Origin: JBFWWW01 sp050245975
Lineage (GTDB): Bacteria; Pseudomonadota; Alphaproteobacteria; Rhizobiales; Hyphomicrobiaceae
Length of the DNA stretch: 13,443 bases
Reading direction: 5' to 3'
Assembly (NCBI GenBank): GCA_050245975.1
Contig: JBFWWW010000104.1
Location: forward strand, 1 to 13,443
Part shown: piece by piece, positions 5,278-11,617 of the stretch
Layout: each line of letters starts with the position of its first letter
How positions within the stretch are numbered: position 1 is the first letter of the stretch
The notes under the pieces: generated by a model
Databases searched by the model: none
Told to the model about the DNA's origin: nothing
Seen by the model: only the letters and a program-made list of their open reading frames with translations
Program-made: the position numbers and the translations under genes

Positions 5278-7653
5278 CTACACCAGCGCCGCGATCTCCT
5301 GGTTGGCGAAGGCGACGCGGTCGGCGAGCACGCGGATGATGAAGCGGTGGAAGGACGCGCCCAGCTCCGGCTGCTCGGCGACGAGGCGCTCGTAGCTCGC
5401 GCGCGTCAGCGTGTAGACCACGGCGTCCGTCTCCGCCGACACGGAGGCCGCGCGCGCCGTGCCGCGGAAGAAGCCCATCTCGCCCACCACGGTATGCCCC
5501 ATCATGCGCCGGACGCGGCGCGAGCCGCCGGCGATGTCGGTCACCGTGATGGCGATGGTGCCGGCCGCCACGAGGTCGATGGTGTCTGATGGCTCGCCCT
5601 GCCGGTAGAGCACCGTGTCGGCCTCGATGCCGGTGCGCACGAAGTAGGTCGCCACCAGCCGTCCGCCCGCGTCGGGGCCGAACTCGGCGGCCAGCCAGCG
5701 CTCGAAGGCGTCGGGCAGCGCGGCCTCGGCCGCCAGCGGGCTCGCCTCCAGCACGCGGTCCTCGCACCAGGCGAGCGCCTCGTTGCGGTTGGGGAAGGCG
5801 CGGTGGCGCTGGCCCGCGCCCAGCACGCCCGCGTGCTCCAGCGCCGCCAGCATCGTCAGCGACAGCTCGGCGAAGGCGAGCGTCAGCCCGCGCTCCTGGC
5901 ACAGGTTGCGCAGCTTGACGAGCGACAGGATCGCCGACGTGTCGAGCCCCGAGACGCTGGCGAAGTCGAGCACCACGAAGCGCGCGTCCCGGCCGGTGTC
6001 GGTGTCCACCGCGCGGCGGATGCGCTCGAACACCCCGTTCGACGAGCCGAAGAAGATGTAGCCCGACAGCCAGAAGATGTGGATCGAGCCGCCCTCGCGC
6101 TCCAGCAGGCGGCGCGCGTCGGGTGCGCGGTCGACGTCGGAGGCGAACTCCGCCCGCGTCAGGTGGCGGCGGATCACGCCGATGCGCGCATAGCTGAGCG
6201 CGAACGTCAGGCACGCGCCGATGAAGCCCAGCATGACGCCCTGCAGGTAGCCGAACTGGACGATCGCCACCATGATCGCCAGCGCCAGCGCGCGCTCGGT
6301 CCAGGACTGCTGCGCGGGCGGCCTGAGCACCGTCTCGACCAGCACCAGCGCGCCGAGGTAGATCAGCAACCCGGCCAGCACCGGCGCCGGCACCAGGCCC
6401 GGCAGGTCGATGCCGGTCAGGACGACGAGCCCGATGGCCACCGCCGAGAACAGGCCCGACAGGCGCGAGCGGCTGCCCGTCTCCTCCAGCAGGCGGCTCG
6501 AGTTCATCGACACGCTGCCCGACAGGCCGCCCAGCGGCGCGGCGGCGATGTTGGCGATGCCGTTGATGCGGAATTCGGCGTCGAGGTCGGCGGCCCTGGC
6601 GCGCGCCACCTCGAGGCCCGAGACGTCGAGCAGCAGGCCCAGCACCGTCACGCCTGCCACCGACAGCATCTCGACGCCGCCGTGCGCCAGCGCGCCCCAG
6701 TCGATGGCGCCGCTCAGCGCCGCGCGCACCGGGACCCAGGCCCTGAGCTCGCTCGATCCGGCCACGTACCAGCCGCTCGTCGCCGTCATCAGCCCCAGGT
6801 GCCAGAGCGCCAGCCCCAGCACCAGGGCGAGGCCGAAGAACAGCACCGGCAGCACGAAGGCGCTGCCCGTCGTGTGCCGCAGCCAGAACACGGCGGCCGC
6901 GAACGCGAAGCCGATGGCGAGCCGCGGCAGGTCGCCGGCGGTGATCGAGCCCGAAAGATGCAGCAGGTCGAAGTCGCGTCCCGTGACGATCTCGATGGCG
7001 CCCGTCACCAGCAGCCATCCCGACGCGGCGAGGAAGCCGGCGATGACGGGGTAGGGGATGAAGCGCACCAGCTGCGCGAGCCGGAAATGACCGAGCGCGA
7101 ACAGCACGAGCCCGGTCACCAGCGTGGCGAGCGAGATGGCGAGCAGCGCGTGCGTGACGGCCGCCTCCGCGCTGCCGCCCTGCGCCAGGATGGGCGTCGC
7201 GACCGCCACCGCCAGCACGCTCATCACGGCGACGGAGGGATTGTCCGGCCCGGCGTTGGCCGGCGGCAATGTCGTTGCCGCGGCGATGACGATGCCGGTC
7301 ACCGCCGCGCCCACCAGCAGCGCCCACAGCCCCAGCGACAGCCCGCCCTGCAGCTGGCCCTGGAAGATGAGCGCGCTGAAGGAGACGCAGTAGGCGATGG
7401 TCACCAGCGCGCCGACGAGGCCGGCGACGAGGTCCGGCGCGAAGGACGAGCGGTAGGCCGCGAGCCAGGTGCGCGTCGCCTGCGCGTGCCGGTGCTCGGC
7501 CGCGCGGCGGATCTGCGCGCGCAGCAGCGCGCCCGAGGCCGCGCCCTGCCGTGCCACCTCGGCGCCGATCCGGCGCAGCCCGGTGTCCGGCGCCGGCTCC
7601 TTCTGTCCCTTGGACGTCTTGTCCACGCGCTCGATCCGTCCGCTCTTGCGCAA
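5278..7653 (-). CDS. SulP/SLC26 anion transporter with STAS and cyclic-nucleotide-binding domains
   Basis: This 791-residue inner-membrane protein has three parts. Residues about 70-500 are a SulP transport core with a dozen or so hydrophobic helices, including the family stretch NAGPDNPSVAVMSVLAVA and GLSGSVSMNSSRLLEETGS. A STAS domain (about 520-640) contains VVLDFASVSGLDTSA (D563, D571). A Crp-type cyclic-nucleotide-binding domain (about 660-785) has the phosphate cassette GEMGFFRGTARAAS, with Glu725 and Arg734 in the expected places. SulP proteins carry bicarbonate, sulfate or dicarboxylates; the substrate cannot be told here. Cyclic nucleotide binding probably gates transport, and the convergent neighbour is an adenylate cyclase. 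The start is uncertain: TTG 7653 gives the longest protein but has no close ribosome site; GTG 7626 (residue 10) is an alternative that loses no domain. Confidence 0.9.
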   Translation of the reverse strand: MRKSGRIERVDKTSKGQKEPAPDTGLRRIGAEVARQGAASGALLRAQIRRAAEHRHAQATRTWLAAYRSSFAPDLVAGLVGALVTIAYCVSFSALIFQGQLQGGLSLGLWALLVGAAVTGIVIAAATTLPPANAGPDNPSVAVMSVLAVAVATPILAQGGSAEAAVTHALLAISLATLVTGLVLFALGHFRLAQLVRFIPYPVIAGFLAASGWLLVTGAIEIVTGRDFDLLHLSGSITAGDLPRLAIGFAFAAAVFWLRHTTGSAFVLPVLFFGLALVLGLALWHLGLMTATSGWYVAGSSELRAWVPVRAALSGAIDWGALAHGGVEMLSVAGVTVLGLLLDVSGLEVARARAADLDAEFRINGIANIAAAPLGGLSGSVSMNSSRLLEETGSRSRLSGLFSAVAIGLVVLTGIDLPGLVPAPVLAGLLIYLGALVLVETVLRPPAQQSWTERALALAIMVAIVQFGYLQGVMLGFIGACLTFALSYARIGVIRRHLTRAEFASDVDRAPDARRLLEREGGSIHIFWLSGYIFFGSSNGVFERIRRAVDTDTGRDARFVVLDFASVSGLDTSAILSLVKLRNLCQERGLTLAFAELSLTMLAALEHAGVLGAGQRHRAFPNRNEALAWCEDRVLEASPLAAEAALPDAFERWLAAEFGPDAGGRLVATYFVRTGIEADTVLYRQGEPSDTIDLVAAGTIAITVTDIAGGSRRVRRMMGHTVVGEMGFFRGTARAASVSAETDAVVYTLTRASYERLVAEQPELGASFHRFIIRVLADRVAFANQEIAALV

Positions 7654-7660
7654 AAACGAA

Positions 7661-7700
7661 CCTGCGACCCCTCCCTTACCAAGGGAGTGCTCGCCGCAGG
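7661..7700. repeat. Nested inverted repeat upstream of the transporter gene
   Basis: Outer arms CCTGCG (7661-7666) and CGCAGG (7695-7700) enclose a tight hairpin CTCCCTT-ACC-AAGGGAG (7671-7687). It lies between the divergent transporter and kinase genes. It could be an operator, a leader hairpin or the remnant of a small intergenic palindrome; the sequence alone does not decide. Confidence 0.45.
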
Positions 7701-7783
7701 CGCTGTCAGTCCGGTCTCTCTGTCAGTTTCCGCTCCGATCCTGCCGGGCGGCCATGTCGTCGGTCTCGGCCATGCTTCGCTCC

Positions 7784-7803
7784 CCCGAGGGTCCCGCCTC
7801 GGG
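7784..7803. repeat. Small perfect hairpin upstream of the sugar kinase gene
   Basis: CCCGAGG (7784-7790) and CCTCGGG (7797-7803) flank a 6-base loop about 80 bases before the kinase ATG. No T-run follows. Its role is unknown, perhaps leader structure or operator. Confidence 0.35.
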
Positions 7804-7880
7804 ATACCAAGAGTCAGGCTTGTTGTCGCCGGCCAGAATGCTACGAGTGGCGGCAGGGAAGCGCTAGCGGCAGGACGGCC

Positions 7881-8819
7881 ATGGCCTCAACCGTCGTCTC
7901 CATCGGCGAATGCATGGTCGAGCTGGCCCGCGGCGAGGGGGCCCGCTACGGCCTGTCCTACGGCGGCGACAGTTTCAACACGGCCGTCTATCTCGCCCGC
8001 TGCGGGGTGTCCGTCGCCTATGCGACGGCGCTGGGGGACGACCCCTACAGCGCCGGCATCCGCGCGCTCGCCGATGCCGAAGGCGTCGACGGCAGCCTGA
8101 TCGCCACCGCCGCCGGGCGCATGCCGGGCCTCTATCTGATCGAGACGACGCCCGCGGGCGAGCGCAGCTTCTTCTACTGGCGCGACCGCTCGCCCGCGCG
8201 CGAGCTCTTCGAGCTTCCCGCCGCCGCAGCCGTCGGCGATGCGATGCGCGCCGCGCGGCTCATCTATTTTTCCGGCATCACGCTGTCGCTCTATTCAGCG
8301 GCCGGGCTCGACCGTTTCGAGGCGGCACTCAGGGCCGCCAAGGCCGCCGGCGTCCAAATCGCGGTCGACGGCAACTACCGGCCGCGCGGCTGGCAGGGCG
8401 ATGCGGAGCGCGCCCGGCGCACGCTCGCCCGCTTCTTCGCGCTCGCCGACGTGGCGCTCCCCACCTTCGACGACGAGGCGGCCTTGTGGTCGGACCGGAC
8501 GCCCGGGGACACGATCGCGCGGCTGACGTCGCTGGGCATCGGCGAGATCGTCGTCAAGCGCGGCCCCGACGGCGCGCTGGCGCACGCGGAACGGGGCACG
8601 GAAGACGTTCCGTGCCCCGCGATTGTTGCAGCCGTCGACACGACGTCGGCCGGCGATGCCTTCAACGCCGGCTATCTGGCGCAGCGGCTTGCCGGTGCCG
8701 CGCCGCGGGAAGCCGCGCTCTCCGGCCACCGTCTCGCCGCCGTCGTCATCGCGCACCGCGGCGCCATCGTGCCCGCAGCCGCCACGGCGGCGGTGCTGGA
8801 CGGAAAAATCCGCACCTGA
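7881..8819 (+). CDS. kdgK: 2-keto-3-deoxygluconate kinase (PfkB/ribokinase family)
   Basis: This cytoplasmic enzyme of 312 residues phosphorylates 2-keto-3-deoxygluconate to KDPG, feeding uronate, pectin or sugar-acid breakdown into the Entner-Doudoroff pathway. It opens with the PfkB pattern SIGECMVEL and GGDSFNTAVYLAR (sugar binding). Family-typical stretches YFSGITLSL and DGNYRPRGW follow in the middle. The second PfkB signature, DTTSAGDAFNAGYL, covers residues 253-266 with Asp259 as catalytic base. The length is normal for the family. ATG 7881 has AGGA 5 bases upstream, and the conserved N-terminus begins directly after it, although the frame is open much further upstream. No other sugar-acid gene lies alongside, so the pathway is inferred from the family. 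Another PfkB sugar kinase is the main alternative. Confidence 0.82.
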   Translation: MASTVVSIGECMVELARGEGARYGLSYGGDSFNTAVYLARCGVSVAYATALGDDPYSAGIRALADAEGVDGSLIATAAGRMPGLYLIETTPAGERSFFYWRDRSPARELFELPAAAAVGDAMRAARLIYFSGITLSLYSAAGLDRFEAALRAAKAAGVQIAVDGNYRPRGWQGDAERARRTLARFFALADVALPTFDDEAALWSDRTPGDTIARLTSLGIGEIVVKRGPDGALAHAERGTEDVPCPAIVAAVDTTSAGDAFNAGYLAQRLAGAAPREAALSGHRLAAVVIAHRGAIVPAAATAAVLDGKIRT

Positions 8820-8838
8820 CGCCGGGCAGCGCCCCCGG

Positions 8839-9188
8839 TTACATCCAGTAGGGCGGGACGCGATAGTAGTCGTGCACCTTCGTTTCCCAGTCGCGGTTGT
8901 CCCAGGAATCGTCGCTGTAGGCGGGTGCGTCGCGCAGCTGGCCTTCCGTCACGTTGGTGCGGAAGCCGCCCAGGCTCTTGTCGTAGTGCAGCGCGCCCCA
9001 CGGCAGCGGTAGTGGCTGTGGCCGAGGCCGAGGAAGCCGCCGAAGCTCATCACCGCGTAGCTGACGCGGCCGGACGGCTTGTCGATCATCAGGTGGTCGA
9101 TGGCGCCGATCTCCTTTCCGTCCGGGCTGAACACCGAGGTGCCCTGGACGTTCTCGCTCGAGATCTGCATCGAATCGGTGCGTGTCAT
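8839..9188 (-). pseudogene. PRC-barrel domain protein broken by a one-base deletion
   Basis: ATG 9188 (GGGAG 9 bases upstream) opens a frame reading QGTSVFSPDGKEIGAIDHLM, the typical start of short PRC-barrel proteins. At GLGHSHY the frame breaks. Adding one base to the GG at 9008-9009 restores the family sequence PLPWGALHYDKSLGGFRTNV and continues to YYRVPPYWM and TAA at 8839-8841. The repaired protein has 116 residues. Both halves are intact and free of other damage, so the break is either very recent or a sequencing error. PRC-barrels are small beta-barrels found in ribosome-maturation factors and photosynthetic reaction centres; in alphaproteobacteria short free-standing ones are often stress-linked. 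An EcfG-type promoter lies just upstream. If the deletion is real, the product is a truncated protein with an altered tail. Confidence 0.8.
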
Positions 9189-9225
9189 GATGGATTGCTC
9201 CCGGTTTGGGTGTCGTTGAGTGAGC

Positions 9226-9251
9226 AACGCTTTGTCACATAGGCCGGTTCC
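9226..9251 (-). promoter_or_regulatory. EcfG-type general stress promoter of the PRC-barrel gene
   Basis: On the minus strand GGAAC (9251-9247) and CGTT (9229-9226) are separated by exactly 17 bases. This matches the known consensus GGAAC-N16/17-CGTT used by the alphaproteobacterial general-stress sigma factor EcfG. The expected start of transcription is near 9218, about 30 bases before the ATG at 9188, which is an ordinary leader length. Match and placement are seen in the sequence; sigma-factor identity is inferred. Confidence 0.75.
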
Positions 9252-9392
9252 GCGCCGCGCCGCCTCCGGCCGGAGAAGAACCGACCACGGAAGACCGGGC
9301 GGGAGAAAAGGAGCCGTGCATGGCCTGCCGTCATGCGATACAAACCGCCGCCGCCCCGGCACACCAGGAACCGATCACGTCACGGACCGCAT

Positions 9393-9800
9393 ATGGACCT
9401 CTCCCACATCCGCCCCGGCATGACGGGCACATCCTCGCTCGTCGTCGGCCCCGAGCACACCGCGCCGCGCGTCGGCTCGGGCCGCATCGCCGTGCTCGCC
9501 ACGCCCGTGATGATCAACGTCATCGAGGCCGCGGCGCTGGCGGCCGTCGAGCACCTGCTGCCCGACGCGCACCAGAGCCTCGGCATCCATCTCGACGTGC
9601 GCCATTTCGCGGCGACGCCCGTGGGGCTGACGGTGACGGCCACCGCCGAGGTGGTCGCGGTCGAGAAGCGCACCATCACGTTCCGCGTCGAGGCGCGCGA
9701 CGACCGCGAGGTGATCGGCGACGGCACGCACCAGCGCGTCGTCGTCAACGTCGCCCGCTTCGACGAGCGCGTGCAGAAGAAGATCCGCGCGCTGTCCTGA
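9393..9800 (+). CDS. FlK-like hotdog-fold acyl-CoA thioesterase
   Basis: This 135-residue cytoplasmic protein belongs to the thioesterase group named after fluoroacetyl-CoA thioesterase FlK. ATPVMINVIEAAALAAVEH carries Thr37 and Glu45, and GIHLDVRHFAATPVG carries His71. The spacing between these three (8 and 26 residues) equals that of the Thr42-Glu50-His76 catalytic triad of FlK as I recall it, so it should hydrolyse a short acyl-CoA; the true substrate is unlikely to be fluoroacetyl-CoA and is unknown. ATG 9393 fits the family's N-terminus but has a poor ribosome site. An in-frame ATG at 9333 would add 20 Arg/Pro-rich residues with no family resemblance. A strong AAAAGGAG (9306-9313) instead serves an out-of-frame ATG at 9320. 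It converges on the transferase gene 13 bases downstream. Confidence 0.8.
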   Translation: MDLSHIRPGMTGTSSLVVGPEHTAPRVGSGRIAVLATPVMINVIEAAALAAVEHLLPDAHQSLGIHLDVRHFAATPVGLTVTATAEVVAVEKRTITFRVEARDDREVIGDGTHQRVVVNVARFDERVQKKIRALS

Positions 9801-9820
9801 CCGGGCGCGCCGATCAGGAC
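9794..9820. terminator. Inverted repeat spanning both convergent stop codons
   Basis: GTCCTGA (9794-9800) and TCAGGAC (9814-9820) are perfect 7-bp arms around a 13-base GC-rich core containing GGCGCGCC. Each arm holds the stop codon of one of the two convergent genes. It could act as a shared transcript end in both directions, but no T-run follows on either side. Confidence 0.4.
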
Positions 9821-10440
9821 TTGCGCTGGCCGAGCCTGGCGTCCTTCTCTTCCGCGGCCTTGGCGGCCGGCCGCTGCGCGATGCGCGAGAGATAGCCCGC
9901 GAACTCCGGCCGCTCCGGCAGCAGCTTGAACAGCGTGCCCCATCTGATCCCCGACCCGATGATGACGTCGGCGGCCGTGAACTGCTTGCCGAGCAGCCAC
10001 GGGTCGGCCGCCGCCGCGGCCTTGGCCAGCACGTCGACCACCGTGTCGTAGTCGCCGAAGCCCGCGGCCGAGCGCGGCGCGGCTTCCTTGCGCGGATAGG
10101 CGCGCTCGAGGATCGCCGGCTCGACGCAGCTCGGGCCGAAGAACAGCCATTTCAGATATTCGCCGCGTCGCGGATCGCCGACGGGGACGTTGAGGCGCGC
10201 CTGCGGAAACTCGTCGGCGAGATAGGTGCAGATGGCGGCCGATTCCGTGACGATGGCGTCGCGATGGCGCAGCGCCGGCACCTTGCCCATCGGGTTGATG
10301 GCCAGGAACTCCGGCTTGCGGTTGTCGCCGTTCTGCAGGCTGAGCAGCTCCACGTCATAGGGCTGGCCCACCTCCTCGAGCATCCACAGCGTGACGGCGG
10401 AGCGCGAGGGCGAGGCGTGATAGAGAACGAGGTCGGCCAT
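9814..10440 (-). CDS. Glutathione S-transferase family protein
   Basis: This 208-residue cytoplasmic protein has the two-domain GST layout. The N-terminal thioredoxin-like domain (about 1-80) shows NPMGKVPAL with cis-Pro55 and the glutathione-binding pair Glu66-Ser67 in VTESAAICTYLAD. The region where the catalytic residue usually sits reads YHASPSRSAVTLWMLEE, so a Ser (10, 12 or 14) rather than Tyr is likely. The helical C-terminal domain (about 90-195) has the folding motif FTAADVIIGSGIRWG. GSTs conjugate or reduce electrophiles with glutathione; the substrate here is unknown. ATG 10440 has GGAG 6 bases upstream, a well-supported start. It is divergent from the glyoxalase-fold gene, with 112 bases between them containing a GCGGGTT repeat, and the two may share control in detoxification (inference). 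Confidence 0.88.
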   Translation of the reverse strand: MADLVLYHASPSRSAVTLWMLEEVGQPYDVELLSLQNGDNRKPEFLAINPMGKVPALRHRDAIVTESAAICTYLADEFPQARLNVPVGDPRRGEYLKWLFFGPSCVEPAILERAYPRKEAAPRSAAGFGDYDTVVDVLAKAAAAADPWLLGKQFTAADVIIGSGIRWGTLFKLLPERPEFAGYLSRIAQRPAAKAAEEKDARLGQRKS

Positions 10441-10552
10441 CAGGATCTCCGGTGCGGGTTGCGGGTTGCGGTCCGGCGCGCGGGGCGCTGTTGCTGCAGC
10501 CGGTGATGGCGTACGATCTGGACCGCATCAAGACCGTCCATATGGTGCGGCC

Positions 10553-10975
10553 ATGACACCGACCCTGCTCGTCAACATCGACGTCGCCGACCTGCCGCGC
10601 GCGACCGACTTCTATACCTCGGCCTTCGGCCTGACGGTCGGCCGGCGCTTCGGCCCGCACGGCGTCGAGCTCGTCGGCGGCTCCGCGCCGATCTATCTGC
10701 TCGTCAAGGCGCCGGGCTCGCGCACCAGCGCCACCGGCGGCGACGTGCGCCGCTACGACCGCCACTGGACGCCGGTGCATCTCGATTTCGTCGTGCCGAG
10801 CCTCGACGACGCGGTCGATGCCGCGCTCGCCGCCGGCGCCACGCTCGACGATCCGGCCGAGACGCACGCGTGGGGCCGCATCGCCCACATGGCCGATCCG
10901 TTCGGCCACGGCTTCTGCCTCATCGAGTTCCTCGGCCGCGGCTACGACGAGATCGCGACGTCCGGCAACGGATAG
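10553..10975 (+). CDS. VOC/glyoxalase-fold family protein
   Basis: This 140-residue cytoplasmic protein is of the vicinal oxygen chelate superfamily. Two beta-alpha-beta-beta-beta units are visible: the first from LLVNIDVADLPRATDFYTSAFGL, the second from VHLDFVVPSLDDAVDAALAAGA to MADPFGHGFCLIEFLGRGY. His76 and Glu125 sit where the C-terminal unit supplies metal ligands; the N-terminal ligand positions are less clear (Asn8 rather than His in LLVNIDV), so enzymatic activity is uncertain. Family members include glyoxalase I, dioxygenases and antibiotic-binding proteins; the substrate cannot be assigned. ATG 10553 has only a weak ribosome site. A weak promoter candidate lies upstream (TTGCTG at 10491, TACGAT at 10512, 15 bases apart). 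A terminator directly follows, so the gene stands alone. Confidence 0.82.
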   Translation: MTPTLLVNIDVADLPRATDFYTSAFGLTVGRRFGPHGVELVGGSAPIYLLVKAPGSRTSATGGDVRRYDRHWTPVHLDFVVPSLDDAVDAALAAGATLDDPAETHAWGRIAHMADPFGHGFCLIEFLGRGYDEIATSGNG

Positions 10976-10985
10976 CGGACGACAC

Positions 10986-11042
10986 CGGCGCGCCCGGCTT
11001 CGGTTCCCGGTTAATCATGATGCTCCGGGCGCGCCGCTTTTT
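10986..11042 (+). terminator. Rho-independent terminator of the VOC gene
   Basis: Perfect 12-bp GC-rich arms CGGCGCGCCCGG (10986-10997) and CCGGGCGCGCCG (11025-11036) are followed directly by CTTTTT. The loop is unusually long at 27 bases. It begins 10 bases after the TAG of the VOC gene and ends about 50 bases before the next gene, separating the two transcription units. Confidence 0.8.
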
Positions 11043-11082
11043 GGTCACCGGGCGACGTATAAGGTCGCGGACAAACCAACCG

Positions 11083-11092
11083 AGGAGGTGAG
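11083..11092 (+). promoter_or_regulatory. Near-perfect Shine-Dalgarno of the peptidoglycan-binding gene
   Basis: AGGAGGTGAG, almost the full complement of the 16S rRNA tail, lies just before ATG 11095. It is the strongest ribosome site in the window, implying efficient translation. The 50 bases between the preceding terminator and this site must hold the promoter; TATAAG at 11058-11063 is a possible -10 without a good -35. Confidence 0.75.
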
Positions 11093-11094
11093 GC

Positions 11095-11580
11095 ATGGCA
11101 ATTCTGAAACGTGGACTGTCCGGCGAGCCGGTGCGGCGCCTGCAGCAGAAGCTCGGCGTCGCGGTCGACGGCGAGTTCGGCCCGGCGACGGAGACGGCGC
11201 TCAAGGCGTGGCAGACGAAGAACGGGCTTTCAGCCGACGGCGTGGCCGGGCCCGACACGTTCACCGCGATGGGCCTCTACGAGCTCGTGCTGCTCAAGCA
11301 GGGCACCAAGGGCGAGGCCGTCAAGAAGCTGCAGCAGAAGCTCGGCGTCACGGCCGACGGCCAGTTCGGCGCCGGCACCGAGAAGGCCCTGCGCGACTTC
11401 CAGAGCAAGAACGGGCTTGCGGCCGACGGCATCGCAGGGCCGGCGACGCTTGCCAAGATGCAGATCTACAAGGAGATCACGCCGGATGTCGTGAAGGCGT
11501 CGCAGATCGCGCCGGCCACCGCCGATGTCGGCGCGGCCGCGCGCAGCATCTGGGACACCATCAAGGGCATCTTCAAGTAG
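11095..11580 (+). CDS. Leaderless protein with two peptidoglycan-binding (PG_binding_1) repeats
   Basis: A 161-residue protein made of two tandem PG_binding_1 modules, about residues 3-62 and 66-125, each with the pattern RLQQKLGV..DGEFG...ETALK.WQ.KNGL..DG.AGP.T. The repeats start 63 codons apart and are still alike at DNA level, so they arose by an internal duplication. A 35-residue tail ends in an amphipathic helix, SIWDTIKGIFK. No enzymatic domain is present. No signal peptide is visible (MAILKRGLSGEP), which is odd for a protein expected to bind cell-wall peptidoglycan in the periplasm; either export uses another route or the repeats bind something else. The start is fixed by the strong Shine-Dalgarno. 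It is likely a single-gene transcript, convergent with the UPF0314 gene. Confidence 0.85.
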   Translation: MAILKRGLSGEPVRRLQQKLGVAVDGEFGPATETALKAWQTKNGLSADGVAGPDTFTAMGLYELVLLKQGTKGEAVKKLQQKLGVTADGQFGAGTEKALRDFQSKNGLAADGIAGPATLAKMQIYKEITPDVVKASQIAPATADVGAAARSIWDTIKGIFK

Positions 11581-11586
11581 CGGCGC

Positions 11587-11617
11587 GAGGCTGGGCGGCC
11601 GCCGGCCGCTCAGCCTC
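11587..11617. terminator. Stem-loop between convergent genes
   Basis: Arms GAGGCTGGGCGGCC (11587-11600) and GGCCGCTCAGCCTC (11604-11617) pair over 14 positions with one G-T wobble and a 3-base loop. The structure starts 6 bases after the plus-strand stop and overlaps the last codons of the minus-strand gene. It is probably a shared, two-way transcript end; no T-run is present on either side. Confidence 0.55.

Noticed and set aside
4893..5589. Several open frames across the palindromic repeats (for example 4893-5189 and 4984-5589)
   Set aside because: They encode the repeat itself in different frames, with no ribosome site and no conserved domain.
7754..7867. Small open frame of 37 codons before the kinase gene
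   Set aside because: No ribosome site, no domain or signal peptide, and its composition is typical of non-coding GC-rich DNA.
5803..8100. 765-codon plus-strand open frame over the transporter gene
   Set aside because: The product is Arg/Gln/His/Ala-rich with no recognisable domain, and it overlaps two well-supported genes.
10976..11094. EcfG-type promoter for the peptidoglycan-binding gene
   Set aside because: GGTTCCC at 11002-11008 gives GGAAC only on the minus strand, and no CGTT occurs at 16-17 bases from it.
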